This document shows, in pieces, positions 1 to 6,158 of a stretch of DNA of 7,138 nt. The translations under genes and the position numbers were made by a program. Source of the DNA: Gammaproteobacteria bacterium (GTDB lineage Bacteria; Pseudomonadota; Gammaproteobacteria; Steroidobacterales; SZUA-146); assembly GCA_013002925.1 (NCBI GenBank), contig JABDLQ010000226.1, positions 1-7,138 on the forward strand. Direction: 5' to 3'. Numbering within the stretch: position 1 is the first letter of the stretch; every line of letters begins with the position of its first letter. Below the pieces are notes generated by a model. The model searched no databases. It was given only the letters and a program-made list of their open reading frames with translations, and was not told the origin of the DNA.

Positions 1-816
1 TGGTGTGGCGGGAATGCCACGCCCTTTCAGGCGCAGTTTGCGACCGCTGGAAGAATTGGGAGGAATTTTCAGATCAATTTTTCCGGCGGGTGTCGGCACC
101 TTCAATGTGGCTCCCAACGCCGCCTCCCACGGAGTGATTGGCAGGTCCAGATAGATGTCTTTACCGTCCGCGTGATACCAGGCGTGCGGCTGAAATTCGA
201 TTTCGAGATACAAATCACCTCGCTGCCCGCGGCCGACTCCGGGACTGCCCTGACCAGCCAGGCGGATTTGCTGCCCCTGGCGCACGCCTTTGGGAATTTG
301 CACGTTTAACGTGCGCTCCCTGGCCTGTGGTCGGCCGTCGGCACCCATCTCGGTGTGCTTCAGGGTCAGGGTGCGTGTCGCCCCGTGGAATGCATCTTCG
401 AGACCAATGGAAACCCGTGCACGGGTGTCCTCACCACGGGAGTCAAAGCTACCATATGCAGGCGAGGCTCCACCGGTACCACGGCGCCCGAACAACTGTT
501 CGAAAAAATCACTGAACTGGCCGCCACCGCCCGTGTGTGAGCTGTGAAACTCAAAGCCCTGGTCCCAGTTGGGTGGCGGGTTAAAGTCCTGACCGGCTTT
601 CCAGTTGGCCCCGAGCTGATCATAAGCCGTGCGTTTTTCGGGGTCCTTTAACACCTCGTAGGCTTCGCCAATCTCTTTGAAGCGCGCCTCGGCGTCCGTC
701 GCCGTGCTGACGTCTGGATGATATTTTCTGGCCAGTTTGCGATAGGCACGCTTGATTTCGTCCTGGGTCGCGTCGCGCGACACACCCATAACGTCGTAAT
801 AATCTTTAAATTCCAT
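1..816 (-). CDS. cbpA: CbpA-type DnaJ homologue (class B J-protein), C-terminus beyond window
   Basis: Co-chaperone that stimulates DnaK ATPase through its J-domain; CbpA also binds curved DNA in E. coli. 272 codons are present, against about 306 residues in E. coli CbpA, so roughly 35-45 C-terminal residues lie outside the window. Residues 1-67 are a J-domain opening MEFKDYYDVMGV, with HPD at 33-35 and a basic helix before it. A Gly/Phe/Ser-rich linker follows (about 70-128), then the two client-binding beta domains: NVQIPKGVRQGQQIRLAGQG at 171-190 and the typical TPWEAALG at 228-235. There are no CxxCxGxG zinc repeats, which separates it from DnaJ proper. The ATG at 814-816 has AGGTG (828-824) seven nt upstream and begins exactly where the family does. 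No cbpM partner is visible; it would lie off the left edge. An apparent sigma-32 promoter sits directly upstream. Confidence 0.95.
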   Translation of the reverse strand, partial: MEFKDYYDVMGVSRDATQDEIKRAYRKLARKYHPDVSTATDAEARFKEIGEAYEVLKDPEKRTAYDQLGANWKAGQDFNPPPNWDQGFEFHSSHTGGGGQFSDFFEQLFGRRGTGGASPAYGSFDSRGEDTRARVSIGLEDAFHGATRTLTLKHTEMGADGRPQARERTLNVQIPKGVRQGQQIRLAGQGSPGVGRGQRGDLYLEIEFQPHAWYHADGKDIYLDLPITPWEAALGATLKVPTPAGKIDLKIPPNSSSGRKLRLKGRGIPATP

Positions 817-859
817 ACATCAACACCTGGCCCGGTAAAACTACAGCTCTTACACCCCT

Positions 860-888
860 TAAATCGGGGCAGGCACCCCGATTTCAAG
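860..888 (-). promoter_or_regulatory. Sigma-32 (heat-shock) type promoter for cbpA
   Basis: On the minus strand CTTGAAA (888-882) is followed by a 13-nt spacer and CCCGATTTA (868-860). The known sigma-32 consensus is CTTGAAA with CCCCATnTA at about this spacing, so the -35 is perfect and the -10 differs at one C-to-G position. Transcription would start near 852, giving a leader of about 35 nt before the cbpA ATG. It lies wholly in the 82-nt gap between the methyltransferase stop and cbpA, in the right orientation for a chaperone gene. Sequence match plus gene identity make this convincing without experimental data. Confidence 0.75.
861..884. repeat. Perfect 9-bp inverted repeat overlapping the cbpA promoter
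   Basis: AAATCGGGG (861-869) and CCCCGATTT (876-884) are exact reverse complements around a 6-nt loop. On the minus strand it begins about 14 nt after the methyltransferase stop, a good place for an intrinsic terminator, but only three T residues end the stem and no longer U-tract follows. It also covers the whole -10 element and the edge of the -35 of the cbpA promoter, so it could be an operator, a weak terminator insulating cbpA from the upstream operon, or a by-product of the promoter sequence. Confidence 0.6.
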
Positions 889-898
889 GTCTTGCCAA

Positions 899-1486
899 TT
901 ACCCACGGCGATGGGCGATAAACAACCTTGGCATGGCCGCAGCACGCTTCGCCGGTCGCGATTGTGCGGCGGGAAATTCCTGCCAGTCAGCGATCGCGGC
1001 AGCACTGCCGCTGATCTGCTGTTCGATGGCGTCGACTTCAGCCTGGCCACCGGAGTGACCGGTATAACCCAGCACACTCAAAACGCCGCCTGGTCTGAGC
1101 ATGTCCAGTGCCTGCCCGATGGCCTGCACCGAAGTAGTGGCGGTGGTGGTGACCGAATGCGCGCCTCCGGGAAGGTATCCGAGATTGAACATGACGCAGG
1201 CGATCTTGCCCTGCAGGTGTATCGGTATTTCTTCACTCATTCGGGAATGGCAGGCGTTAATCAAAGTGACTCTTTGTCCGGCACCGGTGCCGGCAGCTGC
1301 CAGCCGCGACGCAGTGGCGGCCAATGCCTGTGACTGTATGTCAAAGCTGTACACGTGTCCGGTGTTACCCACCTGCCGGGCCAAAAAAACCGTGTCATGA
1401 CCATTACCGGCGGTGGCATCCACCGCGATGTCGCCGGGCCCGGTTGCAGCGGCCAGTACTTCATGCGCTGTGGCAGTCAGGCGCAT
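899..1486 (-). CDS. mnmM: YtqB/MnmM-family SAM-dependent methyltransferase
   Basis: Class I Rossmann methyltransferase of 195 residues, the usual length of the family once labelled 'putative rRNA methylase' (Pfam PF06962). Visible motifs are SAM-binding motif I DATAGNGHDT (23-32), the acidic end of strand 2 in FDIQ (48-51), the family hallmark NLGYLPGG (101-108), a Thr-rich stretch (113-118) and GHSGGQ (143-148). The same blocks occur in Bacillus subtilis YtqB, renamed MnmM because it methylates nm5(s2)U34 in tRNA to mnm5(s2)U. The ATG at 1484-1486 lies inside the end of the upstream FAD oxidoreductase gene (10-nt overlap), implying translational coupling. The overlap with an MnmC(o)-like oxidase supports the tRNA wobble-uridine role by context. 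Family call is strong; the exact substrate in this organism is inferred. Confidence 0.88.
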   Translation of the reverse strand: MRLTATAHEVLAAATGPGDIAVDATAGNGHDTVFLARQVGNTGHVYSFDIQSQALAATASRLAAAGTGAGQRVTLINACHSRMSEEIPIHLQGKIACVMFNLGYLPGGAHSVTTTATTSVQAIGQALDMLRPGGVLSVLGYTGHSGGQAEVDAIEQQISGSAAAIADWQEFPAAQSRPAKRAAAMPRLFIAHRRG

Positions 1487-2589
1487 GATGACCTGTTTTT
1501 GCCATGGCCGGCGGCGCGGGCACCGGGTGCGCGAACCAGGTCCAGGTCAAGCGGCGTGCCCTCGAGTAGATGCGCCGCGAAGGATCGTGCTAATGCGGGT
1601 GCCCACAGCGCACCTTTCGAACCCAGGCCGTTGAACCATGCAATCTGTGGAAACTGCTGATGGCGGCCAATAATCGGCATTCGGCCCATGCCTACGGGGC
1701 GGATCGCTGCCCGCTGGTCCACGATGGTAAAGGGCAAATCCAGAAAGCGTCTCAGCTGTGAAGCCAGTTGTCTGGATGCTGCAGCAGTCGTCCCGGTGGA
1801 CAGATTTTCATGATCATAAGTTGCACCACAGCGATAGATTTGCGCGCGGCTGGTCGGTGCCAGCCAGATGCCCGCGGCATGGATCGTGCGTTGTTCGGTA
1901 TATCCCGGAATGCGCAGAGTCAGGATCTCGCCCTTGGCAGAATTAAACACACCGTCCGGCAGCCAGGAATTATCTGTATCGGCAACGCCACCGCAAAATA
2001 CCAGGTATTGTGCCGAAACTGTAACGCCATGCGGCGCAGTAGTGACGATGACGCCTTCAGCGTCGGGCCGAACCGCCAGAGGATCAAGCCCGGTCTCCAG
2101 GAATATGCCGAGGCCAGTAAAAAAAGCCCGTGATCGATTGAGGTAGCAGTTAACGCTCAAGCGTCGTGCATCAGGCATTGCGAAGCCATCAAGGGCTGCC
2201 GTGAGACTGGCAGCCGGCGGCGGATCCATCGGCGCAATGTGGGAGCCAAGGCCCGCGCGTCGCGATGCCAGCATTTCCTGTTCATCCGGCGTCAGGCACA
2301 GGCGCAGGGCAGTTTGTTTTGCCAGGCATTCGTGGCCAATGGCGTTACTGACACGTTGATAGTGCTGCTTTGCAGTCACCATCAGCTGATCAAATCCCGG
2401 TGCGACCGTAAAGCGGCGGCCACTGACGGGTGTAATCAGACCGGCGGCGACACGGGATGCGGTATCCAGGTCGCCGCGATCGATGACCATAACCCGCATG
2501 CCTTTATCCAATAGTGTCCAGGCCAGGGTTGTGCCGGCAATGCCCTGACCGCAAATGATTACCTCACACGTCACTGTCTTATTACTCAC
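1477..2589 (-). CDS. FAD-dependent DAO-family oxidoreductase, MnmC(o)-like
   Basis: Glycine/D-amino-acid-oxidase fold flavoenzyme of 370 residues, probably cytoplasmic (no signal peptide). GQGIAG (14-19) is the dinucleotide-binding loop after the first beta strand, and D37 in VIDRGD is the usual ribose-binding acid. ASRVAAGLITPVSGRR (44-59) resembles the isoalloxazine-contact loop of MnmC-like oxidases. GATYD (256-260), RPVGMGRMPIIG (298-309) and NGLGSKGALWAPALA (320-334) form the conserved C-terminal FAD and catalytic region; MnmC has a comparable GLG-basic-G...AP motif. Start is GTG at 2589-2587 with a modest GGG about 8 nt upstream; no earlier in-frame start was found. It begins 36 nt after the crotonase stop and its last codons overlap the methyltransferase. 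The adjacent methyltransferase suggests it may remove the carboxymethyl group of cmnm5U34 in tRNA. The alternative is oxidation of a small secondary amine or amino acid, which sequence alone cannot exclude. Confidence 0.82.
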   Translation of the reverse strand: MSNKTVTCEVIICGQGIAGTTLAWTLLDKGMRVMVIDRGDLDTASRVAAGLITPVSGRRFTVAPGFDQLMVTAKQHYQRVSNAIGHECLAKQTALRLCLTPDEQEMLASRRAGLGSHIAPMDPPPAASLTAALDGFAMPDARRLSVNCYLNRSRAFFTGLGIFLETGLDPLAVRPDAEGVIVTTAPHGVTVSAQYLVFCGGVADTDNSWLPDGVFNSAKGEILTLRIPGYTEQRTIHAAGIWLAPTSRAQIYRCGATYDHENLSTGTTAAASRQLASQLRRFLDLPFTIVDQRAAIRPVGMGRMPIIGRHQQFPQIAWFNGLGSKGALWAPALARSFAAHLLEGTPLDLDLVRAPGARAAGHGKNRSSCA

Positions 2590-2625
2590 AACAAAAACCC
2601 TGAATGGTTTGACAAGAGGTCAGCA

Positions 2626-3498
2626 CTACCACCAGGGATAGAACTCCGGCATATCCGATGAGCTTTTGTCGGTAAACTGCGGTGCGCGTTTTTCCAGAAA
2701 TGATTTCACGCCCTCTTTGCCACTGGTTATGCTGGTATAAAACATGGCCAGCGAGTCAACCTGATGCGCGTGTAACGGATGAGGCTCTACAGAGTTGCGA
2801 TACATCATTTGCCGCGTCAGCGCCATGGCGACCGGGCTGTAATGAACCATCTTGCCAGCAAGGGCATACGCTGCGTCGAGCAATTCTTCCGGTGCATGTG
2901 TCGATCTTGCAAAACCGGAGTTTACCAGGGTGTCGGCGTCGAGAAGGTCACCGGTAAAACACCATTCCAGGGCTGTCGGCAGGCCCACAATTTTTGGCAA
3001 AAACCACGTTGAGCAGGCCTCAGGTGTGATGCCGATTTTATTGAACACAAAACCCACCCGGGCTGTTGTCGAGAGCAACCGGATATCCATTGCACAGGTC
3101 ATGGTTGCACCGATGCCAACGGCAGCGCCATTGAGCGCGGCAATGACCGGTTTTTTACAGGCAAAAATAGCAAGTGCGACACGCCCGCCAGTATCTCTTA
3201 CGCCCCGGGCAATGTGCTCCGAATCCATCTGCGTGCGCATATCAATCATTGTCGGACGCATGGTTTCATCGAGCCCGAAGACATTGCCATCGACGGACAA
3301 ATCCATGCCCGCGCAAAAGGCCTTGCCGCTGCCGGTGACCACAATGACGCGTACTTCGTCATCGTCACTGGCCCTCTCAAAAGCAGTGACCAGGTCGTTC
3401 GCCATCCGCACGGTAAAAGCGTTCATTTGTTCGGGGCGGTTCAACGTGAGCGTCAGAATATGATCTGTGACGGTATAATCAATCGTTTCATACGGCAT
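2626..3498 (-). CDS. Crotonase-fold enoyl-CoA hydratase/isomerase family protein, isomerase-like active site
   Basis: Acyl-CoA enzyme of 290 residues, slightly long for a crotonase. The oxyanion-hole segments are CAGMDL (62-67) and NGAAVGIG (123-130); the C-terminal helix SFLEKRAPQF (266-275) and the ending FYPWW are also typical. The two glutamates used by classical enoyl-CoA hydratase (E144 and E164 in rat) align by eye with T132 and F152. A glutamate occurs instead at E160 in TPEACSTWFLP, the position of the catalytic acid of ECI2/yeast Eci1-type delta3,delta2-enoyl-CoA isomerases. An isomerase or another crotonase reaction is therefore more likely than hydration. I chose ATG 3498-3496 because CAGGAG lies five nt upstream and MPYETIDY is a normal crotonase N-terminus. 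The open frame extends to 3552 (ATG), but those 18 residues look like leader sequence. First gene of the apparent three-gene operon. Confidence 0.9.
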   Translation of the reverse strand: MPYETIDYTVTDHILTLTLNRPEQMNAFTVRMANDLVTAFERASDDDEVRVIVVTGSGKAFCAGMDLSVDGNVFGLDETMRPTMIDMRTQMDSEHIARGVRDTGGRVALAIFACKKPVIAALNGAAVGIGATMTCAMDIRLLSTTARVGFVFNKIGITPEACSTWFLPKIVGLPTALEWCFTGDLLDADTLVNSGFARSTHAPEELLDAAYALAGKMVHYSPVAMALTRQMMYRNSVEPHPLHAHQVDSLAMFYTSITSGKEGVKSFLEKRAPQFTDKSSSDMPEFYPWW

Positions 3499-3503
3499 GG
3501 CGG

Positions 3504-3509
3504 CTCCTG
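3504..3509 (-). promoter_or_regulatory. Shine-Dalgarno deciding the crotonase start
   Basis: The minus strand reads CAGGAG, then CCGCC, then ATG. This near-perfect site at five nt spacing favours the start at 3498 over the in-frame ATG at 3552. The preceding TTTTATTTTT run is AT-rich and unstructured, which would aid initiation. Confidence 0.75.
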
Positions 3510-3891
3510 AAAAATAAAAGACAGACAACAATCGTGGCGGCGAAATACGCAACGTCGCTGGGCTGACCCGCTGACGAGGGATATCGCCAGGCAGTGCGCA
3601 TCATCACACGATACCCACCATGAGTTCGCACGTCGGTAAAGACAAGTCAAATCGGCAGACACACGCGTTCTTTTGCCATCACTTCATACTGCCGGGTGCC
3701 TGATGAGATCGGCCTGAATGAGCGCTGCGGCGCTGCAGCCACACTACTGTCGTTGCTTTGCCAGGCGCCGATCGCCGGTTTTACTGACGCCAGTATAGGC
3801 AATCGCGCTTTCCCGGGAAACAGCTGTACCATGCATACCCGGATGAGACCCTGTCAAAAGGCATTGCAGTTCGTTGGTTGCCGGACAGCTG

Positions 3892-3900
3892 TGATATGTT
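3892..3900 (+). promoter_or_regulatory. Candidate extended -10 promoter for the LOG-family gene
   Basis: TGA followed by TATGTT (3895-3900) fits an extended -10 (TGnTATnnT). There is no good -35 at 16-18 nt upstream; TTGGTT (3874-3879) is at 15 nt. Transcription from about 3907 would give a leader of about 35 nt before the ATG at 3942. Confidence 0.3.
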
Positions 3901-3941
3901 GGACCCGTCAAGAGCAGAGAGTTTACTGGTCGGGGGAGGCT

Positions 3942-4511
3942 ATGAATATTTGTGTATTTGCAGGGTCCAGTCCAGGCAAACGTGAGGCCTACAAACTGGC
4001 CGCGAGACAACTGGGAGAGGAGCTTGCTTCCAGAAATATCGGTCTGGTTTACGGCGGTGCATCCGTCGGACTCATGGGCGCGGTTGCAGATGGTGCCCTT
4101 GCAAAAGGGGGTGCTGCGATTGGTGTTATTCCCAGTTCTCTTGCCGATGTGGAGATTGCGCATACAGAACTCGATGAGCTGCTGATTGTGCCCACGATGC
4201 ATGAACGCAAAGCACAAATGGCCGAGTCTGCAGATGCCTTTATCGCGTTACCGGGAGGCATTGGTACGCTGGAAGAATCATTTGAAGTGTGGACGTGGTC
4301 CCAGCTGGGTATCCATAAAAAACCTCTGGGACTTTTGAATGTCGAAGGTTACTTTGATGGCCTGAATACCTTTCTGGATCACATCGTCGCCGAAGGTTTT
4401 GTCAAAGAGGAACATCGCGGCATTATGGTGTCGGCGGCAGAACCGGGGTCACTGATTGACCAGTTGCTGGAGGTCGATGTTCCGCAAACGCGAAAATGGG
4501 CAGAAGTTTGA
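3942..4511 (+). CDS. LOG-family (TIGR00730) nucleotide phosphoribohydrolase
   Basis: Rossmann-fold 'Lonely Guy' protein of 189 residues, the usual length. Family members release the base from a nucleoside 5'-monophosphate; the plant enzymes activate cytokinins, while the natural substrate in most bacteria is unsettled. Visible features: CVFAGSSPG (4-12) at the nucleotide-binding start, YGGASVGLMG (37-46), the conserved MHERK (86-90) with R89 and K90, and the signature PGGIGTLEE (104-112) with active-site E112. These form the full TxxxRK/PGGxGTxxE-type catalytic set, so the enzyme should be active. I chose ATG 3942 because the family begins MNICVFAGSS there; a GGGGAGG run sits upstream but only two nt from the ATG, which is short. 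The next gene starts 173 nt downstream on the same strand. No lysine decarboxylase activity is implied despite old database names. Confidence 0.92.
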   Translation: MNICVFAGSSPGKREAYKLAARQLGEELASRNIGLVYGGASVGLMGAVADGALAKGGAAIGVIPSSLADVEIAHTELDELLIVPTMHERKAQMAESADAFIALPGGIGTLEESFEVWTWSQLGIHKKPLGLLNVEGYFDGLNTFLDHIVAEGFVKEEHRGIMVSAAEPGSLIDQLLEVDVPQTRKWAEV

Positions 4512-4627
4512 AAAATCCATGCCAGGGCAGATGGTTTGATGTCGCGGTAGAGATGACATGGCACACGGTTTGGCGAAGCGGGTCGGGCAGGTATTACATG
4601 ATCGCACCCGCGCAGAAATCCCCGGGA

Positions 4628-4656
4628 TTGACACCACCGCCGGTGGTACATGCATA
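4628..4656 (+). promoter_or_regulatory. Possible sigma-70 promoter for the threonine-synthase-like gene
   Basis: TTGACA (4628-4633) is a perfect -35. Seventeen nt downstream is TGCATA (4651-4656), a poor -10. A start near 4663 would leave a leader of about 22 nt before the TTG start at 4685. TATAAA at 4676-4681 also looks like a -10, but it would place the transcript start at or after the TTG and has no -35 at standard spacing. The poor -10 and the inverted repeat in the spacer fit an activator-dependent or repressed promoter. Confidence 0.3.
4633..4647. repeat. Short perfect palindrome ACCACCG-C-CGGTGGT in the LOG/threonine-synthase-like gap
   Basis: Seven-bp arms (4633-4639 and 4641-4647) flank a single central base, lying in the spacer just after the TTGACA. 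The odd-length centre and the position between promoter hexamers suit a dimeric regulator's operator better than a terminator, since no T-run follows. Chance occurrence in GC-rich DNA is possible. Confidence 0.35.
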
Positions 4657-4684
4657 GCGATCCAATGCACAGACGTATAAATCG

Positions 4685-5938
4685 TTGTCTTTTGTAACGC
4701 ACCTTACCGGCATCGGTTCCGGCCGGCGCTACGCGGCCGACATGCCGATGAACCTCGATCCTGTCGATGGCCGCCCGGTGCGGATGGAGCTCGATCTGGA
4801 GGCGTTGGCACGTGACTACCCGGATTCCGGCTGGTATCACCCTGAGCGCAGCGATATGTGGCGTTTTGGGGGGCTGCTGCCCCTCGATATCAATGATCCT
4901 CTGGACCGCCGTCATATCGTAACGTTGGGTGAGGGGCACACTCCCTTGCTCGACGCGTCTTCGTTACCCCTGGCAAAAAGTACCGGCTTGCAGTTGTGGA
5001 TCAAGGATGAAGGTCATCCGCACGCAGGTTTTGGTGAGAATCCAACCCACAGTTTCAAGGATCGCGGCATGGCCGTGGTTGCATCGATGGCGCAGCGGTT
5101 TGGCATTGATGCGCTGGCCGTGCCAACCCAGGGCAACGCGGGCGACTCACTGTGTCGCTACGCCTGCCAGATTGGCTCACGGATTGTGGTAGCGATGCCG
5201 GCGGATACGCCCATGCCGATTCTTGGCGCAGTGGCGGCCGCCGCCAGGCTGAATGAGAACGTCACTCTGGAGCTGGTGGAGGGCAGTATCCGCGAGGCAG
5301 GAGCACTGTTAAAAGATAAGTATTTACCGGAAGGGTATTTTAACTGCGCTACATTTCAGGAACCCGGTTGGCGCATCGAGGGTAAAAAGACGCTGGGACT
5401 TGAGATAGCCGAGGCGCTGGAGGACTACAGTGGCTGGCGTTTGCCCGATGCCATTATTTATCCGACCGGTGGTGGCACCGGCGTGCTCGGCATGTGGAAG
5501 GCGTTCGATGAACTGCAGGCGCTTGGCCTGGTCGGCGCACACAGGCCTCGCATTTATGCGGTGCAAAGCTGTGCGACCCAGCCGCTGGTGACCGCCATGC
5601 AGCAGGATCAACCCGATACTACGCCACAAAGCGGTGGCCATACGCTGGCGGTAGGTCTCAATGTTCCCGGCGGTGTCGGTCACTTTGAGGTGCTCAGAAT
5701 TATCCGCGCATCGGGGGGCGAGGCACTGGCGATCAGTGAGGAGCATATGACCCGAATGTTTTCCGATACGTGGCAACGGACTGGCTGGTGGTTGTGTCCC
5801 GAGGGCGCCATGGCGCTGGCTGCGATTCCTCCATTGTTTGAAAGCGGAGCACTGCGTCCGAACGAGACGGTCGTCGTCGTCAATACCGGGTCATTTGAAA
5901 AGTATTTGCCCGACGTGCGACATCTGCTGCGTTGTTGA
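4685..5938 (+). CDS. Threonine-synthase-like PLP-dependent enzyme
   Basis: Fold type II PLP enzyme of 417 residues. Threonine synthase converts O-phosphohomoserine to threonine; this protein belongs to the Thr-synth_1-like branch by its whole layout. K125 in SFKDRG (123-128) is the predicted Schiff-base lysine. TQGNAGD (148-154) is the cofactor-binding loop with N151, EPGWRIEGKKTLG (226-238) is a family block, PTGGGTGVLGMWKAFDE (260-276) contains the phosphate-cup glycines, and VNTGS (399-403) is the C-terminal cofactor contact. The N-terminus matches the family's small ribbon domain but has no cysteine before C157. The loop before K125 reads HPHAGFGENPTH, longer than the usual LNPTG form. 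The start is TTG 4685: a TAG at 4655-4657 closes the frame upstream and MSFVTHL fits the family's opening. The next in-frame ATG, 4742, would cut the ribbon. There is no clear Shine-Dalgarno. Substrate uncertain; no thrA/thrB neighbours. Confidence 0.85.
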   Translation: MSFVTHLTGIGSGRRYAADMPMNLDPVDGRPVRMELDLEALARDYPDSGWYHPERSDMWRFGGLLPLDINDPLDRRHIVTLGEGHTPLLDASSLPLAKSTGLQLWIKDEGHPHAGFGENPTHSFKDRGMAVVASMAQRFGIDALAVPTQGNAGDSLCRYACQIGSRIVVAMPADTPMPILGAVAAAARLNENVTLELVEGSIREAGALLKDKYLPEGYFNCATFQEPGWRIEGKKTLGLEIAEALEDYSGWRLPDAIIYPTGGGTGVLGMWKAFDELQALGLVGAHRPRIYAVQSCATQPLVTAMQQDQPDTTPQSGGHTLAVGLNVPGGVGHFEVLRIIRASGGEALAISEEHMTRMFSDTWQRTGWWLCPEGAMALAAIPPLFESGALRPNETVVVVNTGSFEKYLPDVRHLLRC

Positions 5939-6077
5939 TCGTCGAGTGGCCCATTGTTCTGCCGGTATGTAACGGACACTCCGGCGATTCTGTTCACGGG
6001 CGCGGCCGGATACAGCGCATGCTGACGCTCGACTTGCGTGGTCTCGCCCTGCAGGGTATCGCCTTGCGCCGAATATC

Positions 6078-6105
6078 CTCACAGCGACGATCAAGTCTGT
6101 AGAAT
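6078..6105 (+). promoter_or_regulatory. Candidate promoter for the AtuA-family gene
   Basis: CTCACA (6078-6083, four of six matches to TTGACA), 16-nt spacer, TAGAAT (6100-6105, five of six matches to TATAAT). Transcription from about 6112 would include the minicistron and AtuA-family start. It lies in the 219-nt gap after the threonine-synthase-like gene, which otherwise shows no gene and no clear intrinsic terminator; the only stem seen is a weak GCCGG/CCGGC at 5961-5985 without a T-run. Confidence 0.35.
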
Positions 6106-6131
6106 AGTGAGGTAGGGGCCGAATGCAGATC

Positions 6132-6158
6132 AGGAGATACGAAGTGAGTGTTCAATAA
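6132..6158 (+). promoter_or_regulatory. Leader minicistron with Shine-Dalgarno, overlapping the AtuA-family start
   Basis: AGGAG (6132-6136), seven nt, then GTG AGT GTT CAA TAA (6144-6158), encoding MSVQ. The TAA shares its last base with the ATG at 6158 (TAATG), the classic geometry for termination-reinitiation. The AtuA-family ATG itself has no close strong Shine-Dalgarno: AGGAG is 21 nt away and only a weak AGTGAG is nearer. Ribosomes may therefore load on the minicistron and re-initiate. It could be coincidental. Confidence 0.4.

Larger units (their letters stand above)
3499..3941. other. Non-coding divergent intergenic region
   Basis: 443 bp between the divergently transcribed crotonase and LOG-family genes. 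Open frames here (for example the in-frame extension of the LOG gene from 3696, and short minus-strand frames) have no recognisable protein character. A candidate extended -10 for the LOG gene lies near its right end. No convincing minus-strand promoter for the crotonase operon was found. A small inverted repeat AGCGC/GCGCT (3721-3725 and 3730-3734) is too short to interpret. No RNA gene or mobile-element end was recognised. Confidence 0.6.

Noticed and set aside
138..515. 125-residue plus-strand open frame
   Set aside because: Antisense to cbpA, which has a complete J-domain and client-binding blocks on the minus strand.
2852..3463. 203-residue plus-strand open frame
   Set aside because: Antisense to the crotonase gene, whose motifs are unmistakable; composition is Ser/Arg/Thr-rich shadow-like.
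3499..3552. Eighteen-residue N-terminal extension of the crotonase
   Set aside because: A strong CAGGAG five nt before ATG 3498 and the standard crotonase N-terminus at that point make the shorter form more likely.
3721..3734. AGCGC/GCGCT inverted repeat in the divergent region
   Set aside because: Five-bp arms in GC-rich sequence are expected by chance and no promoter element is associated.
3696..3941. In-frame N-terminal extension of the LOG-family gene by 82 codons
   Set aside because: The extension has no LOG-like or signal-peptide character, the family begins at MNICVFAGSS (3942), and a purine-rich ribosome-binding stretch and candidate promoter lie inside it.
4676..4681. TATAAA as the -10 of the threonine-synthase-like gene
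   Set aside because: Transcription would begin at or beyond the TTG start supported by homology, and no -35 lies at normal spacing.
5324..5776. 150-residue minus-strand open frame
   Set aside because: Antisense shadow of the threonine-synthase-like gene, with no protein family character.
5961..5985. GCCGG/CCGGC stem as terminator of the threonine-synthase-like gene
   Set aside because: Only 5 bp with a 15-nt loop and no following T-run; too weak to call.
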